From: an uncultured Clostridium sp.
GTDB lineage: Bacteria > Bacillota > Clostridia > Oscillospirales > Acutalibacteraceae
Direction of reading: 5' to 3'
NCBI GenBank assembly: GCA_934717555.1
Contig: CAKUYY010000063.1
Coordinates: 1-8,125, forward strand
DNA length: 8,125 nucleotides
The notes under the pieces were generated by a model, which worked only from the letters and a program-made list of their open reading frames with translations, was not told the DNA's origin and did not search any database. Below, piece by piece: positions 1 through 6,005 of the stretch. Positions within the stretch are counted from its first letter, which is position 1; every line of letters starts with the position of its first letter. Made by a program: the position numbers and the translations under genes.

Positions 1-94
1 GTATCGGCCTGGTCACACTGGTCTCCATTTAAAGGTATCAATATTAAATGCATGAGGCCGTCTGCTTGATAGACAAGGTATATAGTGAAAAATA

Positions 95-144
95 AAAAGA
101 GGAGCTGTCGGGAGTTTATATAAAACGCTAACAGCTCCTCTTTT
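95..144 (-). terminator. Intrinsic terminator of adhE, probably bidirectional
   Basis: A perfect 14-bp inverted repeat (arms 95-108 and 131-144, core GAGGAGCTGT) encloses a 22-nt loop. Read leftward, the stem closes 29 bases beyond the adhE stop codon and runs into TTTTTATTTTT, so it fits as the adhE terminator. Read rightward it is followed by a T-rich run through 156, so it could also stop a rightward transcript entering from the left edge. No gene could be assigned to bases 1-94, where the plus frames close at 32, 55 and 69. Confidence 0.85.
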
Positions 145-173
145 CTTTATTTTTTTAGCGCTGACAAGATTAT

Positions 174-2786
174 CTATCTCCCATAATAGGCATCTAAATA
201 AATCTGTTTGATTTCCTCGATCAGGGGATATCGAGGATTGGCGGTGGTACATTGGTCCTCATGGGCACGCTCTGATAACGCTTGCAAATGCTCTAAAAAC
301 GTTTTTTCATCCACGCCGCATTCCTGAATACTGCGGGGCATATCCAGATCCGCCTTGAGTTCCTGTATGGCGTCGATGAGGTTTTCCACGCTGTCTGCGA
401 CTGTAGCGCCTTCCCTGCCAATCATGCGGGCGATTTTGGCGTATTTCTGATCGGCCACAAATGTTTCATATTTGGGGAAGGTGGCAAATTTGGTAGGCTT
501 GCGGGCGTTATAGCGGATGTTATAGGGGAGAAGTATAGCGTTGGCACTGCCGTGAGGGATATGATATTCCCCTCCCAGTTTATGGGCCATAGAGTGGTTC
601 AACCCCAAAAATGCATTGGTAAAGGCCATTCCGGCTACACAGGAGGCGTTATGCATCTTTTCCCGCGCTGTTTGGTCTTGGGCACCATGGTGATAAGCCC
701 GGGGAAGATATTCAAACACCATGCTGATCGCCTGCAGCGCCAACCCATCGGTATAATCACTGGCCATCACAGACACATAAGCTTCTATGGCGTGGGTAAG
801 CACATCCAGACCGGTGTCCGCTGTAGGGCCTTTCGGCAGGCTCATGACGAATTGCGGATCGATAATGGATACGTTGGGCGTAAGGGAATAATCCGCCAGC
901 GGATATTTGACGTTTCCGTTTTTCCTGTCTGTGACCACGGAGAAGGAAGTGACTTCCGACCCAGTGCCTGACGTAGTGGGGATACATACCATCTGAGCTT
1001 TTGCCCCCAGCCGTGGGAATTTATAGGCGCGTTTGCGGATATCCATAAATTTTAGCTTCATGCCGTCGAATGTGGCGTCGGGATGCTCATAAAAGAGCCA
1101 CATCCCCTTGGCGGCGTCCATCGCGGAACCGCCGCCCAACGCGATGATGACATCGGGCTGGAATTCCCTCATGGAGGCTACCCCTCTCATGACGGTCTCT
1201 ACATCCGGATCGGGTTCTATATCCGAATAAATTTCCGCATGGCAGTATTGTTTACGCTTGCGCAGATAATACAGTACCTTATCCACATATCCCAGCTTTA
1301 CCATAGTGGGATCTGTCACAATAAAGGCGCGCTCGATGCCGTCCATCTTTTCCAGATACTGAATGGAACCATACTCAAAATAAATTTTGGGAGGCACTTT
1401 GAACCACTGCATATTGACCCTCCTTTTTGCGATGCGCTTGCGGTTAATCAGGTTCACGGTGGACACATTGGAGGTGGTGGAATTGCGTCCATAGGAACCG
1501 CATCCCAACGTAAGGGAAGGGGTATTTGTGTTGTAGATATCGCCAATGGCCCCCTGGGAGCAGGGAGAATTGGAAATAACGCGGCCTACTTTCATAGCTT
1601 CCCCATAAGCGTGGACTAATTGCTTATTGGAGCTGTGAATCACGGCGGAGTGCCCCAATCCGCCCAGCTCCAGCATTTTTCTGGCTTTTTCAAACCCTTC
1701 TTCCGGACCATCTACCACATAATAAGCCAATACCGGGGAGAGTTTCTCCCGGGACAGGGGATAATCCGGCCCCACATCAGGCAGGCGGGCCAATAGGATC
1801 TTGGTATGGTAGGGGACGGAAACCCCGGCGTGTTCTGCGATCCAATGGGCTGTTTTTCCTACGACATCTGGGTTTAAGGCCTGTTTGGCGGGGGAAATGA
1901 CAAATTGGGAAACCAGATCCGTTTCCTCTTCGTTGAGGAAATAACAACTGTTTTCCTTCATAATCTGTTCAAAGCGGTCGGAAATTTCCCGATCTACAAT
2001 CACAGCCTGCTCCGACGCGCAGATCATGCCGTTATCAAATGTTTTGGACAGCATCAAATCCGTACAGGCGCGCTCCAGGTTGGCGCTCTTCTCGATATAA
2101 CAGGGGACGTTTCCAGGGCCTACGCCCAGAGCGGGCTTCCCTGTGCTGTAAGCTGCCCGTACCATCCCAGATCCGCCGGTGGCCAATACCATAGAAATGC
2201 CGGGATGATTCATCAAGGCGTTGGTGGCTTCAATGGAAGGGGATTCGATCCACTGGACGCAATGCTCTGGGGCGCCCGCCTCAATGGCGGCGTCCCGGAC
2301 GACTTTAGCGGCGGCTACGGAACACTTCTGGGCCCCAGGATGGAACCCAAAAATAATGGGGTTGCGTGCTTTTGCGCAGATCATGGCTTTAAAAATAGCG
2401 GTAGAAGTTGGATTTGTCACCGGCGTGACGCCCGCGACGATTCCCACGGGTTCCGCTACATCTACATATCCTTCCATCTCATTTTCTTCTACAATTCCTA
2501 CGGTTTTTGTATCTTTGATGGAATGCCAGATATATTCAGAGGCGAACATATTTTTGATAATTTTATCCTCTACCACGCCTCTCCCGGTTTCCTCACAAGC
2601 CAGCTTGGCCAATTCCATATGATGATCCAAACCAGCCAGCGACATAGCGTGGACGATCTTATCCACTTGCTCCTGATTCAGCGTCATATAAGCTTCCAGG
2701 GCGGCCTGTGCGTTTTTGACCAACCGGTTTATCATAGCCTGTACGCCGTCTTTGGATGTCTGGTGATCCTGTGTTTTTTCCGCCAT
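174..2786 (-). CDS. adhE: Bifunctional acetaldehyde-CoA/alcohol dehydrogenase AdhE
   Basis: This 870-residue cytoplasmic enzyme reduces acetyl-CoA to acetaldehyde and then to ethanol with two NADH, the main redox sink of mixed-acid or ethanol fermentation. The N-terminal half (about 15-445) is a CoA-acylating aldehyde dehydrogenase: GVGPGN at 221-226 and catalytic Cys256 in FDNGMICASEQ. A linker (about 447-465) leads to an iron-dependent alcohol dehydrogenase half with the NAD-binding GGGS at 551-554 and iron ligands inferred as Asp661, His665, His731 and His745. Their spacing equals that of E. coli AdhE (D653/H657/H723/H737, from memory). Length fits the family (about 860-890), with no frameshift or missing catalytic residue. 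The start is the ATG at 2786 because AGGAGG (2796-2801) lies 9 nt upstream. The frame stays open to 2981, but those upstream codons have no such site and do not resemble AdhE. AdhE proteins commonly assemble into spirosome filaments. The gene stands alone and is divergent from the pentapeptide gene. Confidence 0.97.
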   Translation of the reverse strand: MAEKTQDHQTSKDGVQAMINRLVKNAQAALEAYMTLNQEQVDKIVHAMSLAGLDHHMELAKLACEETGRGVVEDKIIKNMFASEYIWHSIKDTKTVGIVEENEMEGYVDVAEPVGIVAGVTPVTNPTSTAIFKAMICAKARNPIIFGFHPGAQKCSVAAAKVVRDAAIEAGAPEHCVQWIESPSIEATNALMNHPGISMVLATGGSGMVRAAYSTGKPALGVGPGNVPCYIEKSANLERACTDLMLSKTFDNGMICASEQAVIVDREISDRFEQIMKENSCYFLNEEETDLVSQFVISPAKQALNPDVVGKTAHWIAEHAGVSVPYHTKILLARLPDVGPDYPLSREKLSPVLAYYVVDGPEEGFEKARKMLELGGLGHSAVIHSSNKQLVHAYGEAMKVGRVISNSPCSQGAIGDIYNTNTPSLTLGCGSYGRNSTTSNVSTVNLINRKRIAKRRVNMQWFKVPPKIYFEYGSIQYLEKMDGIERAFIVTDPTMVKLGYVDKVLYYLRKRKQYCHAEIYSDIEPDPDVETVMRGVASMREFQPDVIIALGGGSAMDAAKGMWLFYEHPDATFDGMKLKFMDIRKRAYKFPRLGAKAQMVCIPTTSGTGSEVTSFSVVTDRKNGNVKYPLADYSLTPNVSIIDPQFVMSLPKGPTADTGLDVLTHAIEAYVSVMASDYTDGLALQAISMVFEYLPRAYHHGAQDQTAREKMHNASCVAGMAFTNAFLGLNHSMAHKLGGEYHIPHGSANAILLPYNIRYNARKPTKFATFPKYETFVADQKYAKIARMIGREGATVADSVENLIDAIQELKADLDMPRSIQECGVDEKTFLEHLQALSERAHEDQCTTANPRYPLIEEIKQIYLDAYYGR
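1410..1424 (-). promoter_or_regulatory. Internal Shine-Dalgarno and ATG at the adhE domain junction
   Basis: Within adhE, the codons for Lys-Arg-Arg (454-456) read AAA AGG AGG. They create a full AGGAGG (1419-1424 on the opposite strand) 6 nt before the in-frame ATG of Met459 (1410-1412). Initiation here would give a separate 412-residue iron alcohol dehydrogenase starting MQWFKVPPKIYF, exactly the second catalytic half. The motif and spacing are seen directly. Use as a start is inference, and it may simply reflect a conserved linker rich in Arg and Lys. Confidence 0.4.
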
Positions 2787-2808
2787 ATAGGGGTACCTCC
2801 TGCTTTTA

Positions 2809-2847
2809 TTGTTAGAATTTGTACAGCTATTGTTTCCCATTTTGTAC
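2809..2847 (-). promoter_or_regulatory. Phased TTGT motifs in the adhE leader (possible regulator site)
   Basis: Four TTGT-type hexamers on the plus strand start at 2809 (TTGTTA), 2819 (TTGTAC), 2830 (TTGTTT) and 2842 (TTGTAC), spaced 10, 11 and 12 bp. They lie 23-61 bp upstream of the adhE start codon. TTGTTA is the half-site of the redox repressor Rex, a usual regulator of adhE in Firmicutes, but the opposite half here (CTGTAC on the adhE strand) matches only 3 of 6 bases. No convincing sigma-A promoter for adhE could be picked out between 2787 and 2995. Confidence 0.25.
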
Positions 2848-2896
2848 TGATCCATCCAGACCATTTCTCTATTTTGAGAAAGGAAAAGACGGAAAC

Positions 2897-2926
2897 TTGA
2901 CGAGAAAGGAAGAAGCGGATTACAAT
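2897..2926 (+). promoter_or_regulatory. Sigma-A promoter for the pentapeptide-repeat gene
   Basis: TTGACG (2897-2902) and TACAAT (2921-2926) are separated by 18 bp, each one base from the sigma-A consensus. A start of transcription near 2933 would leave a leader of about 60 nt before the pentapeptide gene and would probably also serve the ABC-F gene behind it. Confidence 0.75.
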
Positions 2927-2995
2927 AGAAAGCATCTGTGATGATAAAACCCAATGATTTTATGAAAAAGAATTTTTTCAAAACGGGAGGGGCTT

Positions 2996-3604
2996 ATGGG
3001 CCTGTATGAGATGGAAAAGCAGTATCAGGATAGGGATTTTACAGACGAATCGTTTGTTGATTTGGAGATCAAAGGAATTACCTTTGTCAACTGTTCGTTT
3101 CGCGGGTGCCAAATGAATGGGCTGATCACAAGGTCCTGCTTGTTTTCCAACTGTGATTTTTCCTTTGCCCAGTTATATGAATCGGTTCACTATCATTCCG
3201 CTTTTGTCAATTGTAAATTTTATGGGGCAAATCTGTTCAGCGCTTCCTTTTTACAGTGTAAGGGGACAGGCTCCTCTTTTTATCATGCAAAACTGATCGG
3301 GATTACCCTGGAACAAGGGAATTATGCGTATGCGGTTTTTACGGAATGTGATCTGCATAAGATGGATTTCCGGGGGATGGATCTTCAATATGTCAACCTA
3401 CAGGACTGTAACCTGACCAAATCCGTCTTTTGCGGTTCTAACTTGTCTCACGCTGTGGTCAACGGGGCCTGTATGAAACAGACCGACCTGAGGGACGCGC
3501 AAATCGACGGGGTGGATCTGAGAAGCGCCAAACTGGACCAGACAAAAATAGATTTCAACCAGGCAGTGAGGATGGCCCAGAGCATGGGCTGTATTGTGGA
3601 GTAA
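2996..3604 (+). CDS. Pentapeptide-repeat protein of Qnr/MfpA shape
   Basis: The 202-residue product is built almost wholly of pentapeptide repeats. A hydrophobic residue (F, L, I, M, V or Y) sits at nearly every fifth position from F15 to L180 (for example F30, F35, F50, F55, F70, F75, F115, L120, F125, L130, L135, L140, F145, L150). Small residues or Cys usually stand two places before. The only clear breaks are T45, H65 and G90. This predicts a right-handed quadrilateral beta-helix of about eight coils. The last 20 residues (IDFNQAVRMAQSMGCIVE) look like the C-terminal helix by which Qnr and MfpA proteins dimerise. Those proteins mimic DNA and protect gyrase and topoisomerase IV from quinolones, but many pentapeptide proteins have other or unknown roles, so the function is inference. 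There is no signal peptide or membrane segment, and it is unusually rich in cysteine. GGGAGG (2985-2990) lies 5 nt before the ATG. The ABC-F gene starts 29 bp after the stop. Confidence 0.9.
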   Translation: MGLYEMEKQYQDRDFTDESFVDLEIKGITFVNCSFRGCQMNGLITRSCLFSNCDFSFAQLYESVHYHSAFVNCKFYGANLFSASFLQCKGTGSSFYHAKLIGITLEQGNYAYAVFTECDLHKMDFRGMDLQYVNLQDCNLTKSVFCGSNLSHAVVNGACMKQTDLRDAQIDGVDLRSAKLDQTKIDFNQAVRMAQSMGCIVE

Positions 3605-3633
3605 GAGACAGGAAAGTCCAATATGGAAACGAA

Positions 3634-5442
3634 ATGGAGAGAGAAGCTGTGCATGTATTATCGGCGGAACAAATATGGAAAAGTTATCGAGAAACCCCTT
3701 TGCTGAAAGGAGTCTCGTTTTCCCTGGAACAAGGGGATAAAGTGGGCGTAGTCGGTATCAATGGAACCGGAAAGAGCACGCTTTTAAAAATAGTCGCTGG
3801 AAAGGAGGAGCCGGATCAGGGAAATATTGTAACGGCTTCCGGGGTACGGATTGGATACCTGCCCCAGACGCCGGACTTTCAGGAGAACCGCACGGTATTG
3901 CAGCAAGTGTTCGCAGGGGCGAGCCGGGAATACCGGGAGGAAAAGGCTTATGAAGCCAAAATGATCCTGACAAAACTGGGGATTACCAATTTCGATCAAC
4001 CGGTTACGGAATTATCGGGAGGACAGAAAAAACGTGTGGCCATTGCGGGCGCTCTGGTAACGCCCTGCGAAGTGTTGATCCTGGATGAGCCGACCAACCA
4101 CATTGACAGCGAAATGGTGTTGTGGCTGGAGAAATATCTGGCCAGATTTAATGGCGCTTTGCTCATGGTGACCCACGATCGCTACTTCCTGGACCGGGTG
4201 ACCAACCGAATTTTAGAGGTGGACCAGGGACAGCTTTATTCTTATGCGGGGAATTATTCGGATTTTTTGGAAGGAAAACAGCAAAGGGAGGAAATGGCCC
4301 AGAGCAGCGAGAGGAAACGGCAGGCGATCCTGCGCCGGGAATGGGAATGGATTCATCGGGGGGTAAAGGCCCGGGGAACAAAAAGCAAATCCCGGATTCA
4401 GCGCTATGAGGAGCTAAAGGAAAAAAAGGCACCGGTAACAGCGCAGGGAATGGAAATGGAATCCATCCAGTCACGCTTGGGGAAAAAGACAGTGGAATGG
4501 ATCGGGGTTTCTAAATCATATGGAGAAAAGGTTCTGATCCGTGATTTTAACTATCTGTTACAGCGCCGGGCGCACGTTGGTGTGATCGGCCCCAATGGCT
4601 GTGGGAAGTCCACCCTGTTAAAAATGATCATTGGAAAGGTTCCGCCTGACCAGGGTAAAATCGTTGTAGGGGATACAGTAAAATTCGGCTACTTTTCTCA
4701 GGAATGTGAAGAAATGGACCCTGACCAAAAGGTCATAGATTATATCCGGGACGTAGCGGAAGTCATCCAGACACCCAGCGGTCCTGTTACCGCTGTTCAG
4801 ATGCTGGAGAAATTTTTGTTTACAGGCAGCATGGCTTATACCTCTATAGGCAGGCTGTCCGGCGGGGAAAGAAGGAGGCTTTCTTTGCTGCGGGTATTGA
4901 TGGGAGCTCCCAACGTACTTTTGCTGGATGAGCCCACCAATGACCTGGATATCCAGACACTCATGATTTTAGAAGAATATTTGCAGGGGTTTGAGGGCGC
5001 CGTGATCGCGGTATCCCATGACCGTTATTTTTTAGACAAAGTAGCGGATCATATCTTGGAATTTCGGACAGATGGAGAGATTCGGCAATATCTGGGGGGA
5101 TATACTGATTATTTTGAAGAGAGCCAGGTGGAAGCCCGGCTGAAGAAAACAGAGGGAGCTCCCGAAACGAAAGAAAAGAAAGGGAAGCCGGCCGCCCCCA
5201 AAAAACTGAGATTTTCCTACCAGGAGCAACGGGAATATCAGCAGATAGACGGGGTCATAGAAGCGCTGGAAAATCGGAAACAGGAGCTGGAAAAGGAAAT
5301 AATTGCCGCTTCCAGCGATTACACGAAGCTACCGGAATTACTGGAACAGAAGGAAAAGCTGGAACAGGATCTGGAGAAAAAAACGGAACGTTGGGTTTAT
5401 TTGCAGGATCTGGCGGAACGGATAGAAGCACAGAAGGGTTGA
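3634..5442 (+). CDS. ABC-F family ATPase with Uup-like C-terminal coiled coil
   Basis: A soluble protein (602 residues from this ATG) with two ABC ATPase cassettes and no membrane segment, as in the ABC-F family that acts on the ribosome. Cassette 1 has Walker A GINGTGKST (41-49), signature LSGGQ (127-131), Walker B LILDEPTNHID (148-158) and switch His181. Cassette 2 has GPNGCGKST (319-327), LSGGE (408-412), LLLDEPTNDLD (429-439) and His462. Both sites appear catalytically intact. The basic linker at about 213-287 corresponds to the P-site tRNA-interaction motif. A Lys-rich stretch (505-525) precedes a predicted coiled coil (about 528-600) of the Uup type. It could be a housekeeping translation factor or an antibiotic ribosome-protection protein; motifs alone cannot decide. 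The start is uncertain. ATG 3634 has only a weak GGAAA site, while GTG 3649 has GGAGAG (3636-3641) 7 nt upstream and would give MHVLSAEQIWKSY, a typical N-terminus for the family. Probably co-transcribed with the pentapeptide gene. Confidence 0.93.
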   Translation: MEREAVHVLSAEQIWKSYRETPLLKGVSFSLEQGDKVGVVGINGTGKSTLLKIVAGKEEPDQGNIVTASGVRIGYLPQTPDFQENRTVLQQVFAGASREYREEKAYEAKMILTKLGITNFDQPVTELSGGQKKRVAIAGALVTPCEVLILDEPTNHIDSEMVLWLEKYLARFNGALLMVTHDRYFLDRVTNRILEVDQGQLYSYAGNYSDFLEGKQQREEMAQSSERKRQAILRREWEWIHRGVKARGTKSKSRIQRYEELKEKKAPVTAQGMEMESIQSRLGKKTVEWIGVSKSYGEKVLIRDFNYLLQRRAHVGVIGPNGCGKSTLLKMIIGKVPPDQGKIVVGDTVKFGYFSQECEEMDPDQKVIDYIRDVAEVIQTPSGPVTAVQMLEKFLFTGSMAYTSIGRLSGGERRRLSLLRVLMGAPNVLLLDEPTNDLDIQTLMILEEYLQGFEGAVIAVSHDRYFLDKVADHILEFRTDGEIRQYLGGYTDYFEESQVEARLKKTEGAPETKEKKGKPAAPKKLRFSYQEQREYQQIDGVIEALENRKQELEKEIIAASSDYTKLPELLEQKEKLEQDLEKKTERWVYLQDLAERIEAQKG

Positions 5443-5532
5443 ATCCAAAGAAAAATAAAATTATAAAATTTTTTCTCTGCATATTTGACAGCAGACAAGC
5501 AAGTTCGCCCGCCTCCCACATATACATAAAGG

Positions 5533-5548
5533 GGAGGTGATCCTTGTG
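5533..5548 (+). promoter_or_regulatory. Near-perfect Shine-Dalgarno fixing the ylmC-like start
   Basis: GGAGGTGATCC at 5533-5543 is an 11-nt exact match to the complement of the 16S rRNA 3' end. Its GGAGG core is 8 nt before the GTG at 5546. An upstream in-frame GTG at 5537 overlaps this element and has no site of its own, so 5546 is preferred. Confidence 0.8.
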
Positions 5549-5839
5549 AACTGTTGCAGAATCGCGGATTTGCGCCATAAAGAAGTGGTTAATATAAAGG
5601 ACGGCACTTGTTTGGGATGCGTCAATGACGTGGAGATCGATACCTGTAACGCCAGACTTGTTGCCATAGTCATTTATGGGAAATTGAAATGCTTTGGCCT
5701 TTTTGGCCGGCAGGATGACATTGTGATCCGGTGGGAAGACATTGAGGTGGTGGGAGAGGATACCATCCTGGTCTGCCATACTGTGCGGTGCAATAAAAAG
5801 AAAAGAAACCGTTTTTGGAACAGCTTATTCACCAACTGA
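5546..5839 (+). CDS. YlmC/YmxH-family PRC-barrel protein
   Basis: This 97-residue protein starts MNCCRIADLRHKEVVNI and resembles the small YlmC/YmxH family. An 'L..KEVVN' opening is followed by 'G..LG.V.D.EID', a strand region with AIVIYGKLKCFGLFGR, then 'IVIRWEDIEVVGEDTILV'. That is one PRC-barrel domain over about residues 5-77. The B. subtilis relatives are associated with sporulation, but the molecular role is not well known. The tail (about 78-97) is basic (RCNKKKRNR) and less conserved. There are five cysteines, two adjacent at residues 3-4. It uses the GTG start at 5546; the alternative GTG at 5537 would add MIL. It lies 103 bp after the ABC-F gene with no strong terminator between, and is closed by its own terminator at 5849-5878. 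No clear vegetative or sporulation promoter is visible just upstream. Confidence 0.82.
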   Translation: MNCCRIADLRHKEVVNIKDGTCLGCVNDVEIDTCNARLVAIVIYGKLKCFGLFGRQDDIVIRWEDIEVVGEDTILVCHTVRCNKKKRNRFWNSLFTN

Positions 5840-5848
5840 TTTTATTGG

Positions 5849-5878
5849 AAAAAATACGAGGAACCCCTTGTATTTTTT
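5849..5878 (+). terminator. Intrinsic terminator after the ylmC-like gene
   Basis: A 13-bp hairpin (5849-5861 with 5866-5878, one G-U pair) closes on the loop AACC and ends in TATTTTTT. Six A-T pairs at the base mirror the T run, so it may work in both directions. It begins 9 bases after the stop codon, and its right arm contains the -35 of the rpsB promoter. Confidence 0.8.
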
Positions 5879-5896
5879 GACAAGTTATGCTATAAT
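5868..5896 (+). promoter_or_regulatory. Extended -10 promoter of rpsB
   Basis: TATAAT (5891-5896) is preceded by TG one base upstream (TGC at 5888-5890), an extended -10. A weak -35, TTGTAT (5868-5873), stands at the ideal 17-bp spacing. Transcription should begin near 5903 and give a leader of about 100 nt. A perfect TTGACA at 5877-5882 is only 8 bp from the -10, so it cannot act as its -35. Confidence 0.8.
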
Positions 5897-5914
5897 AACG
5901 GACGCAAAAACACA

Positions 5915-5996
5915 CGCCTAACCGTTGGCGGGACAGGTGCTTTTCAAAAGAAAGGTGGTTCTGCCGTCAGGCCGGGCGGAGGAATAACCAAGGAGG
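5915..5996 (+). promoter_or_regulatory. Structured rpsB leader (candidate S2 autoregulatory element)
   Basis: The GC-rich 5' leader can fold twice. One hairpin pairs CGCC (5915-5918) with GGCG (5927-5930), extended by two A-T pairs. A second pairs GGTT (5957-5960) with AACC (5986-5989) and CTGCC (5961-5965) with GGCGG (5975-5979), leaving a right-hand bulge AGGAAT. The outer stem ends directly against the AAGGAGG ribosome site (5990-5996). Ribosomal protein genes often have leaders bound by their product; that S2 binds here is inference and I match it to no named motif. Confidence 0.35.
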
Positions 5997-6005
5997 ATTT
6001 GTAAT

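Noticed and set aside
1..94. Possible end of an upstream rightward gene (plus frames close at 32, 55 and 69)
   Set aside because: Each candidate tail is only about 9-22 residues and none resembles a known protein end, so no gene can be supported.
1905..2900. Long open frames on the plus strand across adhE (for example 1905-2900, 1083-1619 and 552-971)
   Set aside because: They lie antisense to the intact adhE frame, lack ribosome binding sites, and their translations show no recognisable domain. They are shadows of the real gene.
2787..2981. N-terminal extension of AdhE to the upstream ATG at 2981
   Set aside because: The added 65 residues have no SD of note and no similarity to AdhE N-termini, whereas AGGAGG stands correctly before 2786. 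The region is the intergenic promoter DNA.
5453..5478. A/T-only inverted repeat after the ABC-F gene as a terminator
   Set aside because: The stem has only about six A-T pairs, no G-C pair and no separate T run. It is too weak to call.
5479..5526. TTGACA (5485-5490) or the sigma-E-like GCATATTT (5479-5486) as a promoter for the ylmC-like gene
   Set aside because: The nearest -10-like sequence, TATACA at 5521, is 30 and 34 bp away. No -10 lies at 16-18 bp for sigma-A or 14 bp for sigma-E.
5877..5896. TTGACA plus TATAAT before rpsB as one consensus promoter
   Set aside because: The spacer is only 8 bp, which one RNA polymerase cannot use. The 17-bp TTGTAT -35 with an extended -10 is preferred.
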